Source: Legionella taurinensis
Lineage (GTDB): Bacteria; Pseudomonadota; Gammaproteobacteria; Legionellales; Legionellaceae
Direction of reading: 5' to 3'
NCBI RefSeq assembly: GCF_900452865.1
Contig: NZ_UGOZ01000001.1
Coordinates: forward strand, 1,612,001-1,676,000
Length of the DNA: 64,000 bases
Shown here: positions 48,331-57,451 of the stretch, one piece after another
Numbering within the stretch: position 1 is the first letter of the stretch
Layout of the letters: each line of letters begins with the position of its first letter
The notes under the pieces: model-generated
What the model was told of the DNA's origin: nothing
Seen by the model: the letters and a program-made list of their open reading frames with translations, nothing else
The model's database searches: none
Position numbers and translations under genes: made by a program

Positions 48331-49338
48331 ATGAAAACGTTTTTTAAGTGGTTTTTCTTTGTAACAGCACTGTCTCTGGTGCTGTTTTTCACTTTGTTCA
48401 CCTACAATGTCAATGCGCTGCTGACCAAACCGCTGTTGCCCTCAGAAAGCACCCCCCTTATTTTGGAAATTAAACCCAATTCCACTGCGTCGGCCTTTGT
48501 CAATCATCTCCATGATCTGCATTTGATTGGCTCGAAAAAAATGTTTTTATCGTTCATGAAATGGCAAGGCTACAGCAATCGCCTCAAAGCCGGTATTTAT
48601 CAGATTGCCCCTGGTGAAACAGCGCAGCAACTACTGGATAAAGTAACCAGCGGTGAAGTGCTGGTGCAATCCTTCCGCATCATTGAAGGAACGACACTGG
48701 CACAGGTGACCGACAACTTAAAAAAAGCCCCGTATTTATCGTTTGACGAGGCGGATTTAACCGCTTTTTCAGGTCCGCACCCAAGCCCTGAAGGCCTTTT
48801 CCTTGCCGATACCTACAATTACGATGCGGGGGATAATGCCAAATCACTGCTTACCGTAGCCAATCATGATTTATTAAATTATTTAAATACCGCCTGGAAT
48901 AGTCGAAGTCCGGGGTTACCCTATGACAATGCCTATCAATTATTGATTGCTGCCTCCATTCTTGAGAAAGAGACCGCCTTAGCCAGCGAGCGCCAGTTGA
49001 TTGCTGGGGTTATTGTGAACCGGCTTAAAAAAAACATGCCTTTGCAAATGGACCCGACCGTTATTTATGCCTTTGGGAAGCATTTTGACGGCAAGCTACG
49101 CCATGAGCATTTAAGCATTGATTCACCTTATAATACCTATAAAAACCGTGGGCTGCCGCCTACGCCAATCGCCATGGTGGGTAAAGAATCCATTGATGCC
49201 GCCGCCCACCCAAAGCCCAGCCATTACCTTTATTTTGTGGCCAAAGGCGACGGTTCGCATGCGTTTTCAGAAACGTATGAACAGCAAAAAAAGGCCGTTT
49301 TACGGTATAAATACAAAAACAAGGAACCACAACAATGA
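48331..49338 (+). CDS. mltG: Endolytic murein transglycosylase MltG (YceG)
   Basis: A 335-residue inner-membrane lytic transglycosylase that ends nascent glycan strands. It has an N-terminal transmembrane anchor (WFFFVTALSLVLFFTLFTY), a LysM-like subdomain, and a YceG catalytic domain with ILEKETALASERQLIAGVIVNRL (catalytic Glu), MPLQMDPTVIYAFG and SPYNTYKNRGLPPTPI. mltG-tmk-holB after fabF is the conserved order. Confidence 0.95.
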   Translation: MKTFFKWFFFVTALSLVLFFTLFTYNVNALLTKPLLPSESTPLILEIKPNSTASAFVNHLHDLHLIGSKKMFLSFMKWQGYSNRLKAGIYQIAPGETAQQLLDKVTSGEVLVQSFRIIEGTTLAQVTDNLKKAPYLSFDEADLTAFSGPHPSPEGLFLADTYNYDAGDNAKSLLTVANHDLLNYLNTAWNSRSPGLPYDNAYQLLIAASILEKETALASERQLIAGVIVNRLKKNMPLQMDPTVIYAFGKHFDGKLRHEHLSIDSPYNTYKNRGLPPTPIAMVGKESIDAAAHPKPSHYLYFVAKGDGSHAFSETYEQQKKAVLRYKYKNKEPQQ

Positions 49339-49973
49339 CTCAGGGACGCTTTATTGTTGTAGAGGGATTGGAGGGAGCCGGTAAATCAACGGTGATGCAG
49401 ACAATAAAACAGGCCCTTGAATCAAGGCAGTTAACCGTCGTGACGACTCGCGAGCCGGGAGGTACTCACATCGGTGAAACCATACGCCATTTAATCAAGG
49501 AACCAAGACCTCAGGAACCCATGAGTGCCTACACCGAACTGCTGCTTCTTTATGCCGCCAGGGTCCAATTGCTGGATCAGGTCATTCGTCCAGCATTACT
49601 TGAAGGAAAATGGGTACTGGCCGATCGTTTCGAACTTTCGACCTTCGCCTATCAGGGAGGAGGCAGGCAAATCGACCCCGAAATCATTCAAGCCATTTCC
49701 ACCATTACCTTACAGGGATTTCAACCGGATTTAATTCTGTTTTTGGATATCCCGCCACAACGCGGGATGGAACGAGTGATGCAGCGCGGCGACAGCGATC
49801 GCATTGAGCAGGAGTCTCAGGCTTTTTTTGACCGCGTGAATCACGCTTACCATGAAAAAATTAAAACGTTGAGCAATGTCGCTGTGATTGATGCTGGCCA
49901 AACGCTTGAAGCCGTGCAAAAATCAGCGTTATCGCACCTTGAAAAGTTCCTGAGCCATTATGTCGCATTCTGA
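49335..49973 (+). CDS. tmk: Thymidylate kinase (Tmk)
   Basis: A 212-residue kinase making dTDP from dTMP. It has the P-loop VVEGLEGAGKSTVM, the TTREPGG motif and the LADRFELSTFAYQGGGR lid/substrate region (DR[YFH] as DRF). It overlaps mltG by 4 bases and holB by 14. Confidence 0.96.
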   Translation: MTQGRFIVVEGLEGAGKSTVMQTIKQALESRQLTVVTTREPGGTHIGETIRHLIKEPRPQEPMSAYTELLLLYAARVQLLDQVIRPALLEGKWVLADRFELSTFAYQGGGRQIDPEIIQAISTITLQGFQPDLILFLDIPPQRGMERVMQRGDSDRIEQESQAFFDRVNHAYHEKIKTLSNVAVIDAGQTLEAVQKSALSHLEKFLSHYVAF

Positions 49974-50853
49974 TCCGTTTGAACGCTGTTGGCTTCATTT
50001 TCAACAAAGCCACGCTGATCAGCGCTTAACGCATGGTCATCTTTTTTGTGCAGACGATGACGCCAGAATGAACGCGCTCAATCACCGTTTAATGCAACTG
50101 CTTTTGTGCCACAACCAGCAAAAACCCTGCCAGCAATGCCAGTCCTGTCGTCTCGTTTCAGTGCACAGCCATCCCGATGTAACCCTTGTCCAGCCGGAAA
50201 AAGAAGGAGGGGCAATCAAGATTGAACAAATCCGGGCGCTTCAGGCCATCGCTTACACCTCGGCACAATTGGGTGCTCAGCGCGTTATTGTGATTAAATC
50301 CGCAGAAAAATTAAATAATGCCGCAGCGAATGCCCTGTTAAAATTACTCGAAGAGCCGCCGCCAGGTGTCTATTTTCTTTTGCATGCGCAATTCCTTGGG
50401 ACTTTGCCGGCCACTGTCTTAAGCCGTTGCCAATTGTGGCGCTTATACGATGCTCATGAAAAACAGGACAATGACCTGGCTTTCGGCCAATTCCATACGG
50501 AGGATACGGCAAAGGCTAAGGTTTTTAGCCAGCAATTAACCATTCTTGAGGATTTGCAAGCCTTGCTGACACGTCAGGAATCCGCCTGCTCCGTGGCAGC
50601 CAAATGGGCAAACTATGATTTCCCGGCACTTTTGTGGTTTCTCTACCTGCTTCATGCCCATTTGATTTATCTCAAGCTGGTGCAGAAAAGCGACGACCAG
50701 ACGGTGATGAATACTCTGGCGTCTTCATTCAGTGTTCCTGTGCTATTCCGGCAAATCGATAAAATTAATGGCATATTCAGAAAAATAAACCATACTATCA
50801 GTGTGAATCAATTACTCGCATTGGAAAATCTTTTATTGGGCTACCACGATTAA
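49960..50853 (+). CDS. holB: DNA polymerase III delta' subunit (HolB)
   Basis: A 297-residue clamp-loader subunit. The zinc-binding cluster is seen in CHNQQKPCQQCQSCRL. Other motifs are HPDVTLVQPE, IKIEQIRALQ, ADKLNNAAANALLKLLEEPPP-like (here SAEKLNNAAANALLKLLEEPPP) and LSRCQ. There is no functional P-loop, as expected for delta'. It overlaps tmk by 14 bases. Confidence 0.94.
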   Translation: MSHSDPFERCWLHFQQSHADQRLTHGHLFCADDDARMNALNHRLMQLLLCHNQQKPCQQCQSCRLVSVHSHPDVTLVQPEKEGGAIKIEQIRALQAIAYTSAQLGAQRVIVIKSAEKLNNAAANALLKLLEEPPPGVYFLLHAQFLGTLPATVLSRCQLWRLYDAHEKQDNDLAFGQFHTEDTAKAKVFSQQLTILEDLQALLTRQESACSVAAKWANYDFPALLWFLYLLHAHLIYLKLVQKSDDQTVMNTLASSFSVPVLFRQIDKINGIFRKINHTISVNQLLALENLLLGYHD

Positions 50854-50864
50854 AGGAAGATAAC

Positions 50865-51209
50865 ATGTCGACGGAAGACATCCCAACCATCAATTGTGCC
50901 TATGCCAGCGAGGGAGCACTTTACATGGCCTACATGCCGTTTTTGCATGGCGGCGGCTTATTCATACGCACCAATCATAATTTTACCTTAGGGATGCCTG
51001 TGCAGTTGAATGTGAAGTTATTAACTGAACCAGAAACCTACAAAATCGATGGTAAAGTGGTTTGGATTACTCCCAAAGGCGCCCAAGGCAGTAAGCCCAG
51101 CGGCGTCGGAGTACAATTTTTAGGCGAAAATTGCCGCCATTTTTGCAATAAAATAGAAACCTACCTGGCAGGCATGCTAAAATCATCACAAATGACAGAC
51201 ACCATGTAG
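50865..51209 (+). CDS. PilZ-domain protein
   Basis: A 114-residue protein resembling type IV pilus assembly PilZ of Pseudomonas, found in the same holB-pilZ-tatD order there. The canonical c-di-GMP motifs RxxxR and D/NxSxxG are absent or degenerate (GGGLFIRTNHNF in place of D/NxSxxG), and the N-terminal RxxxR is missing, which is also true of Pseudomonas PilZ, which does not bind c-di-GMP. It probably acts in type IV pilus assembly. GGAAG precedes the start. Confidence 0.85.
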   Translation: MSTEDIPTINCAYASEGALYMAYMPFLHGGGLFIRTNHNFTLGMPVQLNVKLLTEPETYKIDGKVVWITPKGAQGSKPSGVGVQFLGENCRHFCNKIETYLAGMLKSSQMTDTM

Positions 51210-51212
51210 ATT

Positions 51213-52007
51213 ATGCTTGTTGATTCGCATTGCCACCTCAATTTTATTGATTTATCGGAATTTAATCAGGATTTGAATCAAGTCATGCGTCTCGCTAAAG
51301 AGAACGATGTCAGCCATTTTCTTTGTGTCTGTGTGGAACTGGATGATTATCCCACGCTTTGTCAACTGGCAGACACTTACCCGCAGGTCAGTATTTCAGT
51401 CGGGATTCACCCTAACAGCGAAATCGACAGGGAGCCGGAGGCGGCTGAGCTGATTGCATTGGCACAACGCCATCCGGCCTGCATTGCCATTGGTGAAACC
51501 GGTCTCGATTATTACCGTACGACCACGAACGAAGCCCAGGCCTTACAGCGGCAACGGTTTATTCATCACATCGAGGCGGCTATCGCCACGTCAAAACCGT
51601 TAATTATTCATACGCGTCAGGCGGCCTCAGATACGCTTCAAGTCATGAAGAATCATCGCGCAGCGGAAACGGGCGGTGTGATGCATTGTTTTGCAGAGGA
51701 TTGGGATATTGCCCGACAAGCACTGGATTTGAATTTTTATATCTCCCTTTCAGGCATTGTCACCTTTAAAAATGCCACGACTTTGCAGGACGTTGCACGC
51801 AAAGTCCCTCTTGATCGGTTATTAATCGAAACGGATTCGCCTTATCTGGCACCGGTTCCATTCCGTGGAAAACAAAACCACCCAGCCCTGGTTAAGCACG
51901 TTGCCTTAGCCCTTGCAGAGTTGAGGGGCATGACTTACGAGGACGTGGCCCGGCAAACCACACAGAATTTTTATCAATGCTTTCAAATTAGTCCAACGAA
52001 ATCGTGA
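51213..52007 (+). CDS. tatD: TatD-family metal-dependent DNase
   Basis: A 264-residue TIM-barrel hydrolase (YcfH/TatD type). Metal ligands are visible: DSHCHLNF at the N-terminus, the Glu in IAIGETGLDYY, His in LIIHTRQA, His in GVMHCF and Asp in LLIETDSPYLAPVPFRGK. Such enzymes act as 3'-5' DNases or D-aminoacyl-tRNA deacylases. The last 20 bases overlap the convergent PP2C-like gene. Confidence 0.93.
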   Translation: MLVDSHCHLNFIDLSEFNQDLNQVMRLAKENDVSHFLCVCVELDDYPTLCQLADTYPQVSISVGIHPNSEIDREPEAAELIALAQRHPACIAIGETGLDYYRTTTNEAQALQRQRFIHHIEAAIATSKPLIIHTRQAASDTLQVMKNHRAAETGGVMHCFAEDWDIARQALDLNFYISLSGIVTFKNATTLQDVARKVPLDRLLIETDSPYLAPVPFRGKQNHPALVKHVALALAELRGMTYEDVARQTTQNFYQCFQISPTKS

Positions 52008-53685
52008 TCGGGACAGCACCATCCACAGGGTCATGTTCTAGTGCCTGCAAAAAATCCTCAAGCGCAATACCGGGCCCTTGAGCTTTTACAAATTTTTTAA
52101 AGGTGCTTGTTTCTTTGCTGGTAAAAAGCTTCATCACGGTAAAACCGGGTGACAGGTCCTCTTTGATTAATTGCATGACGCAGCCTTTCACCGACTCGTT
52201 CAGTGTCCCCATTAGTCCTGTGATTTGTTGCAACTGCTCAAGGTAATGCCGCGTGTTTTTTTGGATGGTTTTAATCTGACAAATGATAAGCAATACCTGT
52301 TCGAGTGCTTCAAGCTGCGTGTCATTGAGATTTTTTTCTGTTTCCAGTTTTTCCAGCAGCATCTGGGATTTGACAGGCACAATCTCCTGCTTCAAGCGGG
52401 CAATTGATTCTTTGATTTGTTCTGCGGAAGGCATGTCGCTCATTAATTCGCGTAATAAGGCAGCAGCCTGCTTTGGATTGTTCAACAAGGCGCGGATGCA
52501 TTCATCGTTGTGATAGGGGATGCGCGTCACATTGACGGTAGAGCAGTCGCCTGCGGTTCTTCCCTGCAAATCCTGAAGCACGATGGCGAAGGGAATGTCC
52601 ACCCCGCGTCGATAAACAACCCCGTCGCCATTGTTATTAAACAGCAACTCAGACAAGGCCGCCGCCGTTTTCTCCTGCCCGTCCTCCTTTAAAACGGTTA
52701 GGACCTCGTCCACCGTTGCGTTTTTGGACGGCAAATCCATTTTCTTTAACTGGGTTAATACGCTGAGGAGGTGATTGCGCTTGGACAACGAGCGTTCAAC
52801 GGCTAGATTCAGCAGCGTTGCAGCAATCTCATAGGCTGAACAGTGTTTAGGTAAAGAGGCAGACTTAAACAGTGCTTCAAATTTATCTTCCGCCACTTTG
52901 AGTTCACGGACATCATTTTTTTCCGTGAAGGGGGATAAATCCAGTTCCGACCAAATCCCATCGGTCATGGAAATGATGACATCGCCTTCCTGAGCCTCGT
53001 AGGATTCATTGATTAAAACCTGCGGTTTTTTCCGATCAAGCATCTGCACCGAGGCGGGGGTCCAAACACCCATGCCGCGATAAATATGGCGCGCGGGCAG
53101 AATTTTTTTGACCCTCATGTCGTCACTTAAAACCACTAACAGGGTATCGCCCATGTTAGAAAGCTCGCCCTGGTATTTCCCTTTGCCTGTGTAGGAAAAT
53201 GCAGCGGCCGCCAGCGCACATTGACTGTCATAGGTTTGGTAGGGATTAGGCGACAAGGCATGGTCTTTAGAGGATTGGGCGATTTGATAATAGGTGTCAA
53301 GGGAAGACTGCCTGCTGTCAATAAAGGTTTCGCAGGCAAACGAAGCGATGGTCGCAATGCTGGCATTTTCCATTTCATCATCAGGGGAACCGCCCAGCCC
53401 ATCAGCTGTAGCCTGGCGAATACCGATGATAATTCCTGCCTTGTTTTTCACAAACGTCATTGCGCCAGCATCTAAAACCTGCTCGTTTTCAATGTCTTTG
53501 TGTTGATGGGCGAGACTTGACCCTGTAATCAGAACGCTGTGATGCGACGTGCTGAGAGCATAAAAGCGTTTTTGAATAAATTCACTTGTTTTTTGATCAT
53601 AGGAACTGATTATCGAAGGAGATGTCACTGATAATGAGGAGCTGATAATCTTCAAATTGCCATTACGCATAAGCCGTGGTCTCAT
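51988..53685 (-). CDS. PP2C-like phosphatase-domain protein, candidate secreted effector
   Basis: A 565-residue protein. The first about 400 residues carry degenerate PPM/PP2C landmarks in order: DIENEQVLDAGAM (cf. NEDA), TADGLGGSPDDEM (cf. the metal-binding DGMGG), SNMGDTLLVVL (cf. GDSRAyl), GDVIISMTDGIWSEL (cf. the SDGlwd Asp) and GDCSTVNVTRI (cf. DNxT, the last metal Asp). The metal Asp residues appear kept, so activity is possible. The C-terminal about 160 residues are helical (coiled-coil-like, KQEIVPVKSQMLLEKLETEKNL). The tail has an acidic block (EDFLQALEHDP) and ends in ITISLD, compatible with a Dot/Icm C-terminal signal. There is no signal peptide. A small partner gene lies 14 bases upstream. 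Host-directed use is inference. Confidence 0.6.
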   Translation of the reverse strand: MRPRLMRNGNLKIISSSLSVTSPSIISSYDQKTSEFIQKRFYALSTSHHSVLITGSSLAHQHKDIENEQVLDAGAMTFVKNKAGIIIGIRQATADGLGGSPDDEMENASIATIASFACETFIDSRQSSLDTYYQIAQSSKDHALSPNPYQTYDSQCALAAAAFSYTGKGKYQGELSNMGDTLLVVLSDDMRVKKILPARHIYRGMGVWTPASVQMLDRKKPQVLINESYEAQEGDVIISMTDGIWSELDLSPFTEKNDVRELKVAEDKFEALFKSASLPKHCSAYEIAATLLNLAVERSLSKRNHLLSVLTQLKKMDLPSKNATVDEVLTVLKEDGQEKTAAALSELLFNNNGDGVVYRRGVDIPFAIVLQDLQGRTAGDCSTVNVTRIPYHNDECIRALLNNPKQAAALLRELMSDMPSAEQIKESIARLKQEIVPVKSQMLLEKLETEKNLNDTQLEALEQVLLIICQIKTIQKNTRHYLEQLQQITGLMGTLNESVKGCVMQLIKEDLSPGFTVMKLFTSKETSTFKKFVKAQGPGIALEDFLQALEHDPVDGAVPITISLD

Positions 53686-53699
53686 TCATTTATAAGCAT

Positions 53700-54143
53700 T
53701 TACTTGAATATGACAGGATCATTCTTGTTGTCATAATACTGACTGGACAGACTGTCAAGTTGATAAAGAATTGCATCTGTATTGATTTTTTCCAGATTCT
53801 CAATGCGGTGTAAGCGAATGTGCGCATTAAGGTAAGGGTTTAATTGCTCAAGATGCGCCGGGTTGCTTCCATACACCAGAAGCAGTACAGGGCGGCTAAA
53901 ATCACAGGGATGGTAATTCCTTTCCAGGGAGGCAATTGATTCGGTTGTTTCATTGTTTAAATTAAGCACAAGAATTTGCAGGGACGCCGTATAATAAGGC
54001 GGCTCACGGCCATCATTAAACAGAAGAAATGAAGGCATGGACAACGTAGCCTCCATCAATTTGTAACGCTTTAAAGCCTCCAACTCCTTTACAATGACTT
54101 TCTTTTCATTGCTGTCTTGACCATAGACTGCTACACGTCGCAT
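53700..54143 (-). CDS. Small protein of unknown function, paired with the PP2C-like gene
   Basis: A 147-residue soluble protein encoded directly upstream of the PP2C-like gene and very likely co-transcribed. It has alternating strand-helix elements: MRRVAVYGQDSNEKKV, LQILVLNLNNETTESIASL, and RPVLLLVYGSNPAHLEQL. This recalls a small Rossmann-like or GTPase-like fold, but there is no P-loop, and I do not recognise the family. It could be a chaperone or regulator of its neighbour. Confidence 0.5.
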   Translation of the reverse strand: MRRVAVYGQDSNEKKVIVKELEALKRYKLMEATLSMPSFLLFNDGREPPYYTASLQILVLNLNNETTESIASLERNYHPCDFSRPVLLLVYGSNPAHLEQLNPYLNAHIRLHRIENLEKINTDAILYQLDSLSSQYYDNKNDPVIFK

Positions 54144-54259
54144 AAATCAATTTCCCAAGACCGGTATTGAGTAAAATTATACCATAATGCCTAATTTAAT
54201 ACTACCTTAATAAACAACAATTATACTGAAACCAGATCGTTATAAAAAAGAAGTCTGAT

Positions 54260-55665
54260 ATGCCAAGTTTGATTGATATTGCTTTGAAAGATTTCCCGCG
54301 AAGTGAAATTTGGCGTGTACAAACGGATGGATGGCAGGCAAAAAAAGGGCCGAGTAATTTTCGTCCACAATTTTATCAGGGGATGAAAGCCGGCTTTGAT
54401 TATTTAAGAAAACATGATCGCGAACCCGTAACTCCGGCGCTGATTGAAGGGTTGTACCATAGTTTTACCGCTATGAGGACAATTACGAATCCGACGACAT
54501 TATTAGAGAAGGCTACAATACCTACATGGGTGAGTTTGAGATTTTTTTGCCCGAGCCAGGACTTAAGGAGCAGGCAGGGGTAAGCGAGGAAGGGATAAGC
54601 GAACTCATTGACATGTTGAGGGCATCCGCATTAGCCAAAGGCACCCGTTCAGAACCGTTTATTGAAATTAAAGTCGAACGCTATAATCAATACCCTATCT
54701 ATCTTAATGCCTTGAGTGATACCTTTGAGGACGATTTGCGTAATTACCTTCTGGCCGCTTCCTTAAGCAAAACCGCCTACACGGGTAACAAGCCCCGCCC
54801 CTCCGAAAAGAGTCTGGTTAAGGTTTCTATTGTGTCCAATAAAGCCGAGCGGGCGGAAATCATTCAACTCGTCCAGGCTGATATCGATCATTATTATCAG
54901 GAATTGGATGAGGCCAAACAAATCGAAGGAAAGACAGAGCGGGTATTGGCTGAGGTTAATGCAATAAATCATTTTATACGCAAACTGCATCAATCCCACT
55001 ATTTTCCTGATGGCAATGGCCGTACGTTTGTTCTTCTCCTGAATAATATGCTGTCCCTGCAAAACGGACATGGAATGAAAATCGTGGAATACCCTGCGCA
55101 TTATGCAGGTTTTTCAACGGATGAACTTGGGGAAGAAACCTTAGCCGATTTGGCGCATTTTAATGCTTACAAAGTTACTCATGCCAAGCAATTCCTTTCC
55201 AATTTAAGCGCAGATCAAATCACTTCCACAAAAGAGACCGTAAAAGAGGATTTGCTCACCAACTTAAATGCTGAACCGCTTATTGCCATGGCTCAGCTGA
55301 ATGAGTTGTTCATGCAAATTAAAGAAAATAAGCTGAAAGTGCCTAAAAGCTACACACCTCCAAAAATGAATCTTTTCAGTTGGATGAGTAGTGACTCTAA
55401 AAACAAAAGTGCACACACGGCCATCCTTAATTTATTGAAAGAAATCTATTTGGAAAAGCTGGATCAGTTAGCCCAACGTGCCGCTGAAGAAGAACCGTCG
55501 ACCCAAATTGGTTTTGGTAGCGATGAGCCGGGTAAAGTACTGATGGATGTAGTGCAACAGCATGAAATCATAAGCCATTTTGATACAAACGCCATGAAAC
55601 TGGCGATTGCCGCCTATCAGCATGCGCTAATGGGCAATCTTAAGAGCGATAAATTAACCTCTTAA
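54260..55665 (+). pseudogene. Fic-like domain protein interrupted by a frameshift
   Basis: Two adjacent frames together encode one protein of about 468 residues. The first (from ATG 54260, MPSLIDIALKDFPRSEIW) reads sensibly to ...LIEGLYHS at about 54463. The second frame is open from 54463 and continues FYRYEDNYESDDIIREGYNTY to the stop at 55665. The switch falls in the AGTTTTACC tetra-T run at 54463-54466; one extra T would join the frames. The second part holds a Fic-type motif at 54997-55023 (HYFPDGNGR), fitting HxFx(D/E)GNGR, followed by TFVLLLN. The second Arg of the extended GNGRxxR motif is replaced by Val. Fic enzymes transfer AMP or phosphocholine; several Legionella effectors use them. 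It is either a recent pseudogene, a sequencing error, or a -1 frameshift site. Confidence 0.7.
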
Positions 55666-55732
55666 CTGGGTGCAAGGCTGCGCGATGACACAGGATGGAT
55701 CATGCCGCTTTGTTTATGCACCGCACTCCTGT

Positions 55733-56311
55733 CTATTGCTTTCTAAGAGCCACCACCTTAAACCGCACCGTCACCTCATCTTTGACCTCCTCGGTGCTGC
55801 TCCACTCGCCTTGGCCAACACCAAACAGACTGCGCTTAATGACGGTGCTGCCTTCAACAATCCCTTTATCTGCAGAAAGTTGTTCGGCTTTGAATGTCAG
55901 GGTGACAGGCACTGTTTTGTCGCGGATTTTAAGTGTACCAGTGGTCTGATAAGTACCGTCTAACGATTGTTGAATGCCCTGGGCTTTAAATTCCGCCTGT
56001 GGAAACAATTGAACATTAAACCAGTCAGGGGTAATCAGGGTATCTTTCAACTCAGCATAGGACGCATGGACGGAGTTCATATCGACAACAATGTCAATGC
56101 GGCTGCTGGCCAAATCAAGGGGATCGACAAAAATCTGACCGGAAAAGGTTTTAAATTGACCAGAAACCGGGGCGTCATTCTGGGTTGCTGTAAAGGACAG
56201 CTGGCTTTCGCCAGGGACAATGATCCATTGCGGCACCGAGGCAAGGCCTAAGGCGGGCAGGATACACAAACCCACCATCCAAACAAAATGAACGAACGCT
56301 TTGATGCTCAT
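55733..56311 (-). CDS. YceI-family periplasmic protein (second copy)
   Basis: A 192-residue exported lipocalin-like protein. The signal peptide ends near GLASVP, followed by the YceI barrel with VPGESQLSFTATQNDAPVSGQF, ASSRIDIVVDMNSV, FPQAEFKAQGIQ, GTLKIRDKTVPVTLTF and the final strand EVTVRFKVVALRKQ. YceI proteins bind polyisoprenoid chains such as ubiquinone in the periplasm. It is the last gene of the putative bufferin operon, overlapping the cytochrome b561 gene by 4 bases, and a clear paralogue of the YceI at 56853-57434. Confidence 0.88.
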   Translation of the reverse strand: MSIKAFVHFVWMVGLCILPALGLASVPQWIIVPGESQLSFTATQNDAPVSGQFKTFSGQIFVDPLDLASSRIDIVVDMNSVHASYAELKDTLITPDWFNVQLFPQAEFKAQGIQQSLDGTYQTTGTLKIRDKTVPVTLTFKAEQLSADKGIVEGSTVIKRSLFGVGQGEWSSTEEVKDEVTVRFKVVALRKQ

Positions 56312-56844
56312 GGTGAAATCATCCGTTGTAAAATATCGTCTTTGTTAATGAAATAATGTTTCAGTGCTGCCGCTGCATGCAGGGCAATCAGGCCAATCAG
56401 CACATACGCCAGCCATTCATGGGCTTGTTCAAACACCTGCCGCAACTGCTCATCAGGTCCTGTCAGGTTCGGCAGGGTAAACCAGCCAAAAAAGGAAGCC
56501 GGAAGTCCTGCAGCCGAGGTAATAAGCCATCCTGTCAGCGGCATAAGCAGCATCATGGCATAAAACAGCCAATGCACACTCCGGGCGCTGATGACCTCCC
56601 AACGCGCTAAATTTAATCGCGGCGTCGGATTGCTCAACCGCCAAAGGAGCCGCGCGGCAACAAGAAATAAAGCGAGAAAACCATATTCCTTGTGCCAACC
56701 GTATAATTTCAGCTTCTGAAGGCTCACAGGCAGCGACACCATGAAAAACCCCAGGATTAGGAGTCCAATAATCAGCACCGCCATGGCCCAGTGCAGACCA
56801 ATTGCGGCCAGGCCAAAATGAGTGTCGTCATTTCTGATGCGCAT
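56308..56844 (-). CDS. Cytochrome b561
   Basis: A 178-residue inner-membrane di-heme cytochrome with four transmembrane helices. Heme-ligand His residues are seen in GLAAIGLHWAMAVLI, LKLYGWHKEYGFLAL, SVHWLFYAMMLLMPLTGW, and ALHAAAALKHYFINKDDILQRM (the conserved K/R-D-x-x-L-x-R-M ending). This family passes electrons between ubiquinol and periplasmic partners and is often paired with YceI. It is 8 bases downstream of one yceI and overlaps the other, making a yceI-cyt b561-yceI block behind the bufferin genes. Confidence 0.92.
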   Translation of the reverse strand: MRIRNDDTHFGLAAIGLHWAMAVLIIGLLILGFFMVSLPVSLQKLKLYGWHKEYGFLALFLVAARLLWRLSNPTPRLNLARWEVISARSVHWLFYAMMLLMPLTGWLITSAAGLPASFFGWFTLPNLTGPDEQLRQVFEQAHEWLAYVLIGLIALHAAAALKHYFINKDDILQRMISP

Positions 56845-56852
56845 GGTGGTCC

Positions 56853-57434
56853 TTAAGCCGAAGGTTGGTAGGCTTCCGCACCGATTTCAATGTTGACTTC
56901 ATCCCCTAAATCCGGCAGGAAGGCTTTAAGGCCAAAATCCGAGCGTTTAAGCGTGGTTGTTGCAGTAAAACCGACCGTCATACGCTCGCTAACCGGGTTT
57001 TTGCCCACTTTATTCATCGTCACATCCAGTGTCACCGGTTTGGATACGCCGCGTACCGTGAGCGTACCCGTCACTTTCGCTGTATTCTTACCAGTCAGTT
57101 CGACCTTGTCGCTGACAAATTCGGCGGTGGGGTATTGTTTGACATCAAAAAAGAGTTTGTCGCCCAGGTGTTTGTCCAATTCGGGAATGCCGGTAACAAA
57201 TTTAGCAACGTCAATGGTCGCTTCCACTTTGCTGTTTTCTGGGTTGTCCTTATCCAGCATGAGGACTCCTTTCACATACCACTTACCGGATTGCGTTGAA
57301 AAACCGAGGTGCTGAATACGCCACAACACATAACTGTGCTGATCGTCAATCACCAGTTTTTCGGGTGCTGCACACAGTGGCAAACTCAATACACTGAAAA
57401 GAACAATGGAAAGCAAGCAAATGACGCGGTTCAT
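56853..57434 (-). CDS. YceI-family periplasmic protein (first copy)
   Basis: A 193-residue protein with signal peptide MNRVICLLSIVLFSVLSLPLCA followed by a full YceI barrel: VIDDQHSYVLWRIQHLGFSTQSG, DKDNPENSKVEATIDVAKFVTG, LDKHLGDKLFFDVKQYPTAEFVS, GTLTVRGVSKPVTLDVTM, VGFTATTTLKRSDFGLKAFLPDLGDEVNIEI. It binds an isoprenoid lipid or quinone. It lies 17 bases after the BufA1-like gene and 8 bases before cytochrome b561. Confidence 0.92.
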   Translation of the reverse strand: MNRVICLLSIVLFSVLSLPLCAAPEKLVIDDQHSYVLWRIQHLGFSTQSGKWYVKGVLMLDKDNPENSKVEATIDVAKFVTGIPELDKHLGDKLFFDVKQYPTAEFVSDKVELTGKNTAKVTGTLTVRGVSKPVTLDVTMNKVGKNPVSERMTVGFTATTTLKRSDFGLKAFLPDLGDEVNIEIGAEAYQPSA

Positions 57435-57451
57435 AAAAGCTCCTGTCGAAG

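Noticed and set aside
54526-55665. Independent 379-residue gene starting at ATG 54526
   Set aside because: Protein-like sequence in this frame continues upstream to 54463, and the other frame supplies a matching N-terminal part, so a frameshifted single gene is the better reading.
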